Assembly (NCBI GenBank): GCA_036500145.1
Contig: DASYCO010000042.1
Coordinates: 27,871-91,870 of the forward strand
Direction of reading: 5' to 3'
DNA length: 64,000 bases
Source: CAMAVH01 sp036500145
Lineage (GTDB): Bacteria; Pseudomonadota; Alphaproteobacteria; SMXQ01
The notes below the pieces were generated by a model. It ran no database searches. It saw only the letters and a list, made by a program, of their open reading frames with translations, and was not told the DNA's origin. Made by a program: the position numbers and the translations under genes. Positions 49,758 to 62,444 of this stretch are shown here, piece by piece (the stretch's first letter is position 1; every line of letters begins with the position of its first letter).

Positions 49758-51491
49758 ATGTCAGACGAGACGTCGATCCCCATCGGCATGCCGGTCCCGG
49801 ACCCCTCGGCGCCCCCGACGGTCGACAGCCCCCTCCACCCGCGCTACCAGCAGACCTTCCCCGTCCTGACGCCGGGCGAGATCGAGCGCGTGCGGCGCTT
49901 CGCCACCCGCACCTGCGCCTACGGCGACGGCGACTGGCTGTTCCGCGCCGGCCAGCTGGCGCCCGGCATGTTCATCGTGCTGACCGGCAGCGTCGTCATC
50001 ACCCAGCGCGACGGGCTCGGGCGCGTCACCCCGATCGTCGAGCAGGGCCCCGGCCAGTTCCTCGCCGAAGTCGGCCAGCTCTCGGAGCGCATGGCGCTGG
50101 TCGACGGCCAGGCCAAGGGCACGGTCGAGGTGCTGCTGATTCCGCCCGAAGGCCTGCGGGCACTCCTGATCGCCGAGGCGGAACTCGGCGAGCGCGTCAT
50201 GCGCGCCCTCATCCTGCGCCGCGTCGCCTTGATCCAGACCGGGCTCGGCGGTCCCGTCATCCTCGGCCCCTCGACGGCCAGCGGCACCGTGCGCATCCAG
50301 GGCTTCCTCAACCGCAACGGCCAGCCGCACCATCTGCTCGATCCCGCCACCGACCCGGAGGCGGCCGAGCTGATCGCGCGCTACGCGCCGGTGCCGCAGG
50401 ACATGCCGCTGGTCGTCTGCCTCGACGGCACGGTGCTGCGCAATCCCGACGAGGGCGACTTGGCGCTGCAATTGGGCATGGTCAGCTCCCAAGGCCGGCG
50501 GGATCTCTACGACGTCGCCGTCGTCGGCTGCGGCCCGGCCGGCCTCGCCACCGCCGTCTACACGGCCTCCGAAGGTCTGTCCGTGCTGGTGGTCGACTGC
50601 CGCTTCTACGGCGGCCAGGCGGGAGCCAGCGCCCGCATCGAGAACTACTTCGGCTTCCCCACCGGCATCTCCGGCCAGGCCTTGGTGGCGCGCGCCTACG
50701 TCCAGGCGCAGAAGTTCAGCACCGAGATGATGATCCCCGTCGAGGCCATGGCGCTCGACTGCACGCGCGCCGACGGCGCCTTCGGGCTCGACCTCGGCAA
50801 CGGTCAGCGCGTCCGCGCCAAGGGCATCGTCGTCGCCAGCGGCGCGCGCTACCGCCGGCCGCCCATCGAGCATCTCGCCGACTTCGAGGGCCGCGGCGTG
50901 TGGTACTGGGCCTCCGCCATCGAGGCGCGCCTCTGCTCCGGCGAGGAGGTCGTGCTGATCGGCGGCGGCAATTCCGCCGGCCAGGCCGCCGTCTTCCTCT
51001 CGGCCCATGCGAAGAAAGTCTACATGATGGTGCGCAGCGACGGCCTCGCCGCCAGCATGTCGCGCTACCTGATCGAGCGCATCGAGGCAGCGCCCAACAT
51101 CGAGCTGCTGACCCACACGGAAGTCACCTCGCTCAAGGGCGACGCCGAGCATGGCCTGCGGCACGTCCTCTGGCGCAACCGGCAGAGCGGCGAAGAGACC
51201 GCCTGCGACATCCGCAACCTGTTCATCTTCGTCGGCGCCGACCCGTCGACCGACTGGCTCGCGGGCTGCGGCGTCACCGTCGACAAGGCCGGCTTCGTCG
51301 TCACCGGCGGCGCCTCCAACGAGCCCGGCCACAAGCCGCACGCGCTGGAATCGACGGTGCCAGGCGTCTTCGCCGTGGGCGACGTGCGCTCGGGTTCGGT
51401 CAAGCGCATCGGCGCCGCCATCGGCGAGGGCGCCCAGGTGGCGCAGGCCCTGCACGCCTATCTCGCCGACCTGGCGACGACAACAAACTAG
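49758..51491 (+). CDS. Cyclic nucleotide-binding domain fused to thioredoxin-reductase-like FAD protein
   Basis: A 577-residue fusion. Residues about 30-150 are a cNMP-binding-type beta roll (GDWLFRAGQLAPGMFIVLTGSVV and GQFLAEVGQLSERM, shown in part). A linker region (about 165-240) resembles the thioredoxin-like segment. From about 255 to the end it is a TrxR-type FAD/NAD module: VAVVGCGPAGLATAVY, GGQAGASARIENYFGFP, VLIGGGNSAGQAAVF, FAVGDVRSGSVKRIG. Where thioredoxin reductase has its Cys-x-x-Cys, the sequence reads VWYWASAIEARLC, so dithiol exchange by this route is unlikely. It is followed 13 bp later by the UBP zinc-finger gene, a recurring bacterial pairing. Confidence 0.9.
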   Translation: MSDETSIPIGMPVPDPSAPPTVDSPLHPRYQQTFPVLTPGEIERVRRFATRTCAYGDGDWLFRAGQLAPGMFIVLTGSVVITQRDGLGRVTPIVEQGPGQFLAEVGQLSERMALVDGQAKGTVEVLLIPPEGLRALLIAEAELGERVMRALILRRVALIQTGLGGPVILGPSTASGTVRIQGFLNRNGQPHHLLDPATDPEAAELIARYAPVPQDMPLVVCLDGTVLRNPDEGDLALQLGMVSSQGRRDLYDVAVVGCGPAGLATAVYTASEGLSVLVVDCRFYGGQAGASARIENYFGFPTGISGQALVARAYVQAQKFSTEMMIPVEAMALDCTRADGAFGLDLGNGQRVRAKGIVVASGARYRRPPIEHLADFEGRGVWYWASAIEARLCSGEEVVLIGGGNSAGQAAVFLSAHAKKVYMMVRSDGLAASMSRYLIERIEAAPNIELLTHTEVTSLKGDAEHGLRHVLWRNRQSGEETACDIRNLFIFVGADPSTDWLAGCGVTVDKAGFVVTGGASNEPGHKPHALESTVPGVFAVGDVRSGSVKRIGAAIGEGAQVAQALHAYLADLATTTN

Positions 51492-51504
51492 CAAGGACAT
51501 CGCC

Positions 51505-51816
51505 ATGGCCGACGACGCCTGCACGCATCTCGACGGAATCCACAAGGTCACGCCGAGCGCGCGCGGCTGCGAGGAATGCCTGAAGACGGGCGACGGGTGG
51601 CTGCACCTGCGCATCTGCCGCACCTGCGGCCATGTCGGCTGCTGCGACCAATCGAAGAACAAGCATGCGACGAAGCATTTCCATGCCACGAAGCATCCCG
51701 TCATCGAGGGCTACGACCCGCCGGAAGGCTGGGGCTGATGCTACGTCGACGAGCTCTTCTTCGAGCTCGGCGACGACGTGACGCCGCAGCTCGGCCCGAT
51801 CCCGCGCTACTACTGA
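51505..51816 (+). CDS. UBP-type zinc-finger protein, interrupted by in-frame UGA at 51736-51738
   Basis: The frame from the ATG at 51505 gives 77 residues to a UGA. The zinc finger of the UBP (ZnF-UBP) family is complete: CTHLDGIHK, GCEECLKTG, HLRICRTCGHVGCC, and KHFHATKHPVI. Beyond the UGA the same frame continues for 25 sense codons to another TGA, reading CYVDELFFELGDDV and PIPRYY, and every third base is G or C. Family members carry a Trp just before this segment (EDWFW or EDWSW-like, here EGWG then UGA), so TGG to TGA is the simplest reading. A 12-bp hairpin begins 7 bases downstream. Options: nonsense allele, read-through, recoding, or sequencing error. Confidence 0.7.
51745..51774 (+). 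promoter_or_regulatory. Hairpin immediately after the UGA of the UBP gene
   Basis: GTCGACGAGCTC (51745-51756) pairs with GAGCTCGGCGAC (51763-51774), 11 of 12 positions, around the loop TTCTTC. The stem begins 7 nt after the UGA and the loop is about 19-24 nt away, in the range used by bacterial SECIS elements. The loop has no guanosine in its first two bases, which the standard bacterial consensus asks for. No T-run follows, so it is not a classical terminator. The encoded residues are family-conserved, so the pairing could be incidental. Confidence 0.4.
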
Positions 51817-51828
51817 GCGGCCAGCCCG

Positions 51829-52586
51829 TCAGTTGCGCAGGCGGTAGCCGGTCTTGAAGATCCAGGTGACCGCGATCAGGCAGGCGGCGAGGAACACCAG
51901 CGTCATGCCGAAGCTGACGCCGACGTTCACGTCGGACACGTCGTGGAAGCTCCAGCGGAAGCCGCTGACGAGGTAGACCACCGGATTGAACAGGGTCACC
52001 GTGCGCCAGAACGGCGGCAGCATGTCGATGGAATAGAAGCTGCCGCCGAGGAAGGTGAGCGGCGTGACGACCAGAAGCGGCACCAGCTGCAGCTTCTCGA
52101 AGCCGTCGGCCCAGATGCCGATGATGAAGCCGAACAGGCTGAAGGTCAGCGCCGTCAGCACCAGGAACAGCAGCATCAGCGCCGGATGCGCGATTTCCAG
52201 CGGCACGAAGAAGGTCGAGGTGCCGAGGATGATCAGGCCGAGCAGGATCGACTTGCTCGCCGCCGCGCCGACGTAGCCGATGACGATCTCGAGCGGCGAC
52301 ACGGGCGCCGACAGTAGCTCGTAGATCGTGCCCGTGAAGCGCGGGAAGTAGATGCCGAACGAGGCGTTGGCGATGCTCTGCGTCAGCAGGGACAGCATGA
52401 TCAGCCCCGGCACGATGAAGGCCCCGAAGCTGACGCCGTTGATCGCCGTCATGTGCGAGCCCATCGCGGCGCCGAACACCACGAAGTAGAGGGAGGTGGA
52501 GATCACCGGCGAGATGATGCTCTGCATCACCGTGCGCCAGGCGCGGGCCATTTCGAACTTGTAGATGGCGCGGACGGCGTAGAGGT

Positions 52587-52590
<4 letters not shown>
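51829..52590 (-). CDS. ABC-2 type transporter permease
   Basis: A 253-residue inner-membrane export permease with about six hydrophobic segments (SPVISTSLYFVVFG, FGAFIVPGLIMLSLL, LILGTSTFFVPL, LMLLFLVLTALTFSLFG). The ABC-2 signature FFRRL-like region appears as FNPVVYLVSGFRW near the C-terminus. The ATG at 52590 overlaps the stop of the ATPase gene (ATGA), so they are coupled. It forms a two-component exporter. Substrate unknown. Its stop lies 13 bp past the end of the UBP frame. Confidence 0.9.
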
Positions 52591-53513
<923 letters not shown>

Positions 53514-53656
53514 GGGAGACACTGACGTTGAAGCGCGAGGCTGTCCTCGCACATGGAGAAGTCAATTCGAAGAACGCTGGTTTCCGGACAGTGAGTGACT
53601 TTCGACTGTCCGTCGATCGCGGGAGTTTAGAAGAAAGGCCGCCGCTAAACCATGCC

Positions 53657-54088
53657 TTATGAAAAGGGGATGAAGCGCGGCGGCGGATTCCAGAGGCTCT
53701 CGCGCCGGAAGGCGTAGATGAACAGGGCGACAATGGGCGGCACGTAGAACCAGGCGATGAGAAGAGTCGCCAAAGCGCAGATCGCGAGGAAAAGGGGCAT
53801 GGACGCCGCCGCTTCCGGGCTGGCCATGAACACGCGATAGAACGCCCTGAACATGGCCGGCAGGGCGTCGGACAGTTGATAGGCGTCGATGCCGAAGACG
53901 CAGCGCCAAATGTAGGGTTCGCCAATGCGCTTGCCGTAGGCCACCGCGAAGAAGCCCAGAAACGTGGCGAGCGACACGGCGAAAAAGAACCAGGCTATCG
54001 CATTGCTGCCGCTCTTCGGCGCCTGGAAGAAAATCATCGCCGGCCCAGCGGTCAGCAGATGGAGCCAGAACAAAATCTTCATCTTCAT
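53657..54088 (-). CDS. Small polytopic membrane protein of unknown function
   Basis: A 143-residue protein with about four hydrophobic segments (LFWLHLLTAGPAMIFF, AIAWFFFAVSLATFLGFFAVAYG, AICALATLLIAWFYVPPIVALFIY, shown in part) and a hydrophilic C-terminus RRESLWNPPPRFIPFS. Two methionines three codons apart (54088 and 54082) are possible starts. I do not recognise the family. It lies between the ABC exporter and lhr with its own 60-bp leader, same strand as both. Confidence 0.65.
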   Translation of the reverse strand: MKMKILFWLHLLTAGPAMIFFQAPKSGSNAIAWFFFAVSLATFLGFFAVAYGKRIGEPYIWRCVFGIDAYQLSDALPAMFRAFYRVFMASPEAAASMPLFLAICALATLLIAWFYVPPIVALFIYAFRRESLWNPPPRFIPFS

Positions 54089-54150
54089 GGATGGCTTCCC
54101 CCCGGAATTGCCTCCCACGATACCGCACCGATGGCCGGCAGCTGAAGGGT

Positions 54151-58503
<4,353 letters not shown>

Positions 58504-58680
58504 AGGTCCAGATAAGGGAACTGCGGGCCCGACAATCAAGCCCGGCACTCCAGCCTGCGCGAAATCCTAGCGGATTTGCGGGGCGAATCCCGCGCCTTTT
58601 CTCCGTGGCGGAACCGGCGGAACAGCCCACAGGCCAGCGCGTTGAATTACAAGCCCGAACCGGAACCCATGGAGGACGGC

Positions 58681-58968
58681 ATGGCCCAGGCGCAGCGAAA
58701 ATGGTCGGCGGCGGTGACGGAGAAGAGCGACGCGCTCGACCTCAAGGAACATCTCTTCAAGTCGAACAGCGCGGCCGAGATCGCCAAGTCGCTGAAGCGC
58801 TCCGCCGAGCGCAGCCATCGGCGCAAGGGCACGTCCTACCAGTCCGCCATGTCGATGCTCAACTTCTACATCAACCGCGGCGGCAAGAACCTGAGCGCCG
58901 CGCGCCGCAAGACGCTGGAAGCGGCGAAAGGCGAGCTGCGCAAGGCGTTCCACAGGGACGACGAATGA
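58681..58968 (+). CDS. DUF3175 domain protein
   Basis: A 95-residue basic protein with the DUF3175 pattern: RKWSAAVTEKSDALDL, IAKSLKRSAERSHRRKGTSYQSAMSMLNFYINRGGKNLS, shown in part, and LEAAKGELRKAF. Members are small, cytosolic and unknown in function. The start at 58681 is favoured because GGAGGAC lies 3-9 bases upstream. The ATG at 58669 is also in frame. It is divergent from lhr, and a perfect 16-bp hairpin follows it. Confidence 0.85.
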   Translation: MAQAQRKWSAAVTEKSDALDLKEHLFKSNSAAEIAKSLKRSAERSHRRKGTSYQSAMSMLNFYINRGGKNLSAARRKTLEAAKGELRKAFHRDDE

Positions 58969-58990
58969 CCATGCGGCAGGCCTGAAAGCA

Positions 58991-59026
58991 TGAACGCCGG
59001 CCCATCGGTGGATGGGCCGGCGTTCA
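58991..59026. terminator. Perfect 16-bp hairpin between convergent genes
   Basis: TGAACGCCGGCCCATC pairs exactly with GATGGGCCGGCGTTCA around a 4-nt loop (GGTG). It lies between the DUF3175 gene and the convergent TctA-TctB gene. Neither side has a good T-run (TGCTTTC on the minus strand). The long perfect stem and the position suggest a bidirectional terminator. Confidence 0.65.
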
Positions 59027-59062
59027 GCTAGGTGGCGTCCGGCATTGCTGCCGCCCGAAGCG

Positions 59063-61132
59063 CTAGATGCTCGGGATGTATTCCTTCAGGACCGGGAACA
59101 GGTCGCCGACGATGGTCGGCGGCCATGGAATGGCCAGAAGCTGGTCGAACAGGATGTAGATGAAGACCGTCATGAACAGGACGTAGCAGATGACGATCTT
59201 CCATGGCTCGCGCGCTTCCAGGCGCATGAAGGCGATGATGAAGAGCGGCACCGTCGGGATAAGGCCGATCGTCGCCATCGACAGCAGGAACAGGATCATC
59301 CAGCCGAAGAACATCCCGCCTCGCATCAGGATGTAGGATTTCGGCAGGTCGGTGATGTTGCTGCTGATGTCCATGTGGATCTTGTGCCCGACCTCGCCCT
59401 TCGCCTCGCCTTCGAGGCTGACGGGCTTGACCGCCTGGCTCTTGAAGACGTCGTTCAGCAGCGACAGGCCGCAGAAGAGCAGCGCGCCGATGCTGACGAT
59501 CATCGGGATGATCTTCGCGTCGAAGTTCCACCCGATCGCCTGGGACAGCATGACCGTGACGAGCCCGATCATGAAGATCGGGAATATCTGCATGCCCGTG
59601 ATGTGCGGCTTGTGCATGTCGGACAGCATGCCCTTGATGCCGCCATGCGCCTTGACGTCCTTGAAGAACGGACTGAGCAGGCTGAGCATGGCCATGGCGA
59701 ACAGGCCGATGACCACGGGACGCTTCATCCATTCGACGCCGTAGCGCTCGATGGAGATGAACATGTAGCGCTCGAAGATGCCGCCCAGGATGAAGCCCAG
59801 CACCAGCGGCGGACGCGGCCATTTGAAGTGCTTCATCGCCCAGCCCAGCACCCCGAAGAACAGGAGCGAATAGAGGTCGCCCCACTGGCGCGTGCCTTCG
59901 AAGGCGCCGATGTAGACCATGCACAGCACCACCGGCAGGATCAGCGAGTAGCGGAGCGTCGCGATCTTGGCGAACTGGGAGCTGAACAGGAAGCAGAGGC
60001 CGGAGCCCAGGATGTTGGCGATCGCGATCGACCACACCATCGAATAGGTGATGGACAGGTTCTTGGTCAGCATGTCCGGCCCGGGGACCAGGCCCTGGAT
60101 GAGGAACGCGCCGAGCAGGATCGCCATGCCGGCGGAGCCCGGCACGCCGAACACGATGGTCGGGATGAGAGCGCCGCCTTCGCGGGAGCAAGTCGCGCTC
60201 TCGGCGGCGATGACGCCGCGGATGTCGCCCTTGCCGAAGGTCAGCGCCGCGCCTTTCTCGGTCTTCAGCGCGTGGCCGTAGGAGATCCAGTCGATCACCG
60301 ACGAGCTGATGCCGGGAATGGCGCCGACCACCGAGCCGATCCAGGCGCAGCGGAGGTTGAGCCACCAATGGTGGAAGCAGTCCTTGCTGCCCTGCCACAG
60401 GCCGCGCCAGTTGTTCGCGTCGACCTTCTCCTTCTGGACGACGGCCGTGCGGGCCACCAGCAGGTCGCACAGCTCGGGCAGCGCGAAGATGCCGAGCGTG
60501 ATCGGCACCAGGGGCAGGCCGTCCCACAGGTAGAGGCTGTCCAGCGTCCAGCGCAGCGTGCCGCTCTGGGGGTCGGAGCCGATCATCGCGAGCATCACGC
60601 CGAAGCAGGCCATCGTCAGGCCGCGCAGCGGCGCGCTGCCCGAGAGCACCGCCACCATCGAGAGGCCGAACACGGCGAGAGCCAGCAGTTCCGGCGAGCC
60701 GATGAAGAGGATCGCGGGCCGCACGATGGGCAGCACGACCGCCATCAGGACGGCGCCGAACAGGCCGCCGATGAGCGCCGACATGTAGGCGGCGCCGAGC
60801 GCGCGCGCCCCCTCGCCGCGTTTCGTCAGCGGATATCCGTCCAGCGCGGTCGCCGCCGACGCCGCGTGTCCCGGCGCCCCCAGCACGATCGCCGAAATCG
60901 GGTCGCCGTGGGTGGTCGTCGCCGCCAAGCCGAGCAGCAGGGCGATCGCGGACGCCGGGTCCAGGTTGTAGGTGAAGGGCAGAAGCAGGGCCGTGCCGGC
61001 GACGCCGCCGATGCCCGGCAGAATTCCAAGCCCCAGGCCGCAGAGGACGCCGGTCCACAGCAGCAGCAGTCGGTGGGGGTCGAGGATGATGAATAAGCCC
61101 TCGTTAAGGGCGTGCAGCCATTCGCTGTTCAT
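59063..61132 (-). CDS. Fused TctA-TctB tripartite tricarboxylate transporter permease
   Basis: A 689-residue inner-membrane protein. Residues 1-500 or so are TctA: GLGILPGIGGVAGTALLLP, GLAATTTHGDPISAIVLG, and the second repeat GAIPGISSSVIDWISYG with VPGSAGMAILLGAFL. From about 510 four helices follow, interrupted by a hydrophilic KPVSLEGEAKGEVGH loop and ending with LFMTVFIYILFDQLLAIPWP. This pattern is that of the small subunit TctB (DUF1468), normally a separate 150-170-residue protein. The normal TctC binding protein is not in the window. Substrate may be a di- or tricarboxylate. Start MNSEWLHAL has only a weak ribosome site. Confidence 0.88.
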   Translation of the reverse strand: MNSEWLHALNEGLFIILDPHRLLLLWTGVLCGLGLGILPGIGGVAGTALLLPFTYNLDPASAIALLLGLAATTTHGDPISAIVLGAPGHAASAATALDGYPLTKRGEGARALGAAYMSALIGGLFGAVLMAVVLPIVRPAILFIGSPELLALAVFGLSMVAVLSGSAPLRGLTMACFGVMLAMIGSDPQSGTLRWTLDSLYLWDGLPLVPITLGIFALPELCDLLVARTAVVQKEKVDANNWRGLWQGSKDCFHHWWLNLRCAWIGSVVGAIPGISSSVIDWISYGHALKTEKGAALTFGKGDIRGVIAAESATCSREGGALIPTIVFGVPGSAGMAILLGAFLIQGLVPGPDMLTKNLSITYSMVWSIAIANILGSGLCFLFSSQFAKIATLRYSLILPVVLCMVYIGAFEGTRQWGDLYSLLFFGVLGWAMKHFKWPRPPLVLGFILGGIFERYMFISIERYGVEWMKRPVVIGLFAMAMLSLLSPFFKDVKAHGGIKGMLSDMHKPHITGMQIFPIFMIGLVTVMLSQAIGWNFDAKIIPMIVSIGALLFCGLSLLNDVFKSQAVKPVSLEGEAKGEVGHKIHMDISSNITDLPKSYILMRGGMFFGWMILFLLSMATIGLIPTVPLFIIAFMRLEAREPWKIVICYVLFMTVFIYILFDQLLAIPWPPTIVGDLFPVLKEYIPSI

Positions 61133-61270
61133 AGAAAAACATTCCCTGTGTGCAGACCGACATCCGGCGAGTCATGCCGAATCGGATGTCGCTCGACGTA
61201 AGCCGCTTCGACGTCTGCGAGGGGGTCTGCCCGTTCGCGCGCCGAAGCGATGCGTCAATTGCCCTGATCC

Positions 61271-61288
61271 CGCGGCTCAAGAGCCGCG
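61271..61288. repeat. 18-bp perfect palindrome upstream of tctAB
   Basis: CGCGGCTCAAGAGCCGCG is an 8-bp perfect inverted repeat around an AA centre, 139 bp before the tctAB start and just beyond the stop of the small upstream frame. Such a two-base loop favours a DNA-binding site over a hairpin. The regulator is unknown. Confidence 0.4.
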
Positions 61289-61292
61289 CGAA

Positions 61293-61625
61293 TCACGCAA
61301 CAGGGAGGAGAGGGGGGCCGGTGGGATGTATGGCACGTTTTATCGTGCCGCTTCGCATGCCGAAGGCCACTTGGCCTTCCGCAGCAATCGGTTGGACCTG
61401 CGGTCGCGCCCCGGCGACGGACAGGCCGTGAACCGGCAGGCTGCCGCCTTGGTCGTCGCCGCCGAGAGGAGTCGCGGCCGAGAGGGCTTCGCCGAAGCCC
61501 TCGTCATCCGTGACCATCACGAGATCGCCGAATGCGGATTCCGCCTTCCACACGCCGGCTTCTGGATTCTGCGCGGCAGAAGCCAGACGCACGAATCCCA
61601 TGCCGCAAACCAGCAGCACGACCAA
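61293..61625 (-). CDS. Possible small exported protein upstream of tctAB
   Basis: A 110-residue frame with a TTG as first recognisable start. The N-terminus is signal peptide-like (VVLLVCGMGFVRLASAAQ), followed by a short soluble domain (GVWKAESAFGDLVMVTDD, GFGEALSAATPLGG). It lies downstream of an extended -10 promoter-like site. There is no good ATG or ribosome binding site, and the family is not recognised. It might be a remnant of a periplasmic binding protein for the Tct system, or not a gene. Confidence 0.4.
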   Translation of the reverse strand: MVVLLVCGMGFVRLASAAQNPEAGVWKAESAFGDLVMVTDDEGFGEALSAATPLGGDDQGGSLPVHGLSVAGARPQVQPIAAEGQVAFGMRSGTIKRAIHPTGPPLLPVA

Positions 61626-61699
61626 GAGCCATGCGGTGGAGCCCCAGAAGAGGCGGCCTCGCGACGAGGCCCGGCTTAACGGATGTATGATGGAATTCC

Positions 61700-61715
61700 T
61701 TCCCTACCGAGGGAA
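61700..61715. promoter_or_regulatory. Perfect inverted repeat just downstream of a likely start site
   Basis: TTCCCT and AGGGAA flank ACCG. It lies roughly 25-40 bp downstream of the extended -10 site on the minus strand, inside the transcribed leader, so it could be an operator or an RNA hairpin. Confidence 0.4.
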
Positions 61716-61745
61716 CATCGTGCGTAATTTTATTACTCGGATTTT

Positions 61746-61754
61746 ATTATATCA
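61746..61754 (-). promoter_or_regulatory. Extended -10 promoter element, leftward
   Basis: On the minus strand the sequence is TGATATAAT, the TGnTATAAT form of an extended -10. No good -35 hexamer sits at the standard distance, which extended -10 promoters do not need. Transcription would run toward the small frame at 61625 and on to tctAB. Confidence 0.5.
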
Positions 61755-61924
61755 GAAGTCTTGTTGGATTCTTTTTTTAGGCAATTCGCAAAAATTTATC
61801 TGATGGCCACGATTCATTGAGGAATTCGGCACTTTGCGAACCTAGTTCCGTCAGCCGACACTCGAATATTTTCGACGTCTGTCGGCTGAAGGCTCTCTCG
61901 TTCGTTCTTGAAACGAGGCCAGCC

Positions 61925-61990
61925 ATTCGTAGCCCAACAATTCGTGGCCCAACAATTCGTGGCCCCAACAATTCGTGGCCCCAACAATTC
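61925..61990. repeat. Tandem repeat of 15/16 bp, four copies plus a partial
   Basis: Units start at 61925, 61940, 61955 and 61971, with core ATTCGTGGCCCAACA. The first has TAGC instead of TGGC, and the last two have an added C (16 bp). A fifth partial unit begins at 61987 and runs into the ribosome binding site of the VOC gene (AAGGAGAG). The copies are nearly identical, as expected for recent slippage. Copy-number changes would alter the 5' leader length. Confidence 0.85.
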
Positions 61991-62005
61991 GCGAAGGAGA
62001 GCTCC

Positions 62006-62383
62006 ATGCTGTCGAACACGCACGCCATCGCCACCGTCGCGGTCAAGAGCCTGAAAACCGCCCGCCCCTTCTACGAAAACGTGCTCGGCCTGACGCCGGA
62101 ACCCGACAACCAGCCAAGCACCGTGACCTACAAGGCCGGCGGCGCCCCGCTCCTCGTCTATGAATCGCAATATGCCGGGAGCAACGAGGCGACCGCCGTG
62201 ACCTGGGACTTGGGAGACCGCCTCGAATCGGAGGTCAAGGCGCTGAAGGCCAAGGGCGCCGCCTTCGAGCATTACGACATGCCGGACCTGACGCTGAAGG
62301 GCGACGTCCACGTCGCCAAGGACATGAAGGTCGCCTGGCTCAAGGACCCGGACGGCAACATCCATTCCCTGTTCGGGAAATGA
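62006..62383 (+). CDS. VOC-family protein with altered metal site
   Basis: A 125-residue glyoxalase-fold protein. The first module is AIATVAVKSLKTARPFYENVLGL and the second ends DPDGNIHSLFGK. The usual first ligand His is replaced by Thr (ATVAV) and the final Glu by Ser (GNIHSL), so a classical metal-dependent glyoxalase or dioxygenase role is doubtful. This degenerate form is common in small VOC proteins of unknown role. The start is fixed by AAGGAGAG 6 bases upstream, directly after the tandem repeats. Confidence 0.88.
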   Translation: MLSNTHAIATVAVKSLKTARPFYENVLGLTPEPDNQPSTVTYKAGGAPLLVYESQYAGSNEATAVTWDLGDRLESEVKALKAKGAAFEHYDMPDLTLKGDVHVAKDMKVAWLKDPDGNIHSLFGK

Positions 62384-62393
62384 CGCCGCAAAA

Positions 62394-62420
62394 AGGCCCG
62401 CTCCTTTCGGGAGCGGGCCT
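62394..62420. terminator. Intrinsic terminator between VOC and PRC-barrel genes
   Basis: An 11-bp perfect stem (AGGCCCGCTCC with GGAGCGGGCCT, 5-nt loop) lies between the two convergent genes. On the minus strand it is followed by TTTTTGCGG, a proper T-run for the PRC-barrel gene. On the plus strand the tail is poor, so it acts mainly leftward, though bidirectional action is possible. Confidence 0.8.
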
Positions 62421-62444
62421 GAAGCTGCGGCGATCCGTTCCGGC

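Larger units (their letters stand above)
61626..62005. promoter_or_regulatory. AT-rich divergent control region between tctAB side and VOC gene
   Basis: About 380 bp with no supported gene. It holds the minus-strand extended -10 at 61746-61754, an inverted repeat at 61700-61715 and the tandem repeat at 61925-61990. The stretch 61720-61800 is the most AT-rich of the window that I noticed. The VOC promoter must also lie here, but no single best -10 was found. Confidence 0.55.

Noticed and set aside
51745..51774. Calling the UBP gene a proven selenoprotein
   Set aside because: The hairpin loop lacks the consensus guanosine, the residue replaced is Trp and not Cys, and no selenocysteine genes are visible. 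Kept only as a finding to test.
61925..61990. CRISPR array at the tandem repeats
   Set aside because: Units are contiguous with no spacers and no cas genes are nearby. It is a simple tandem repeat.
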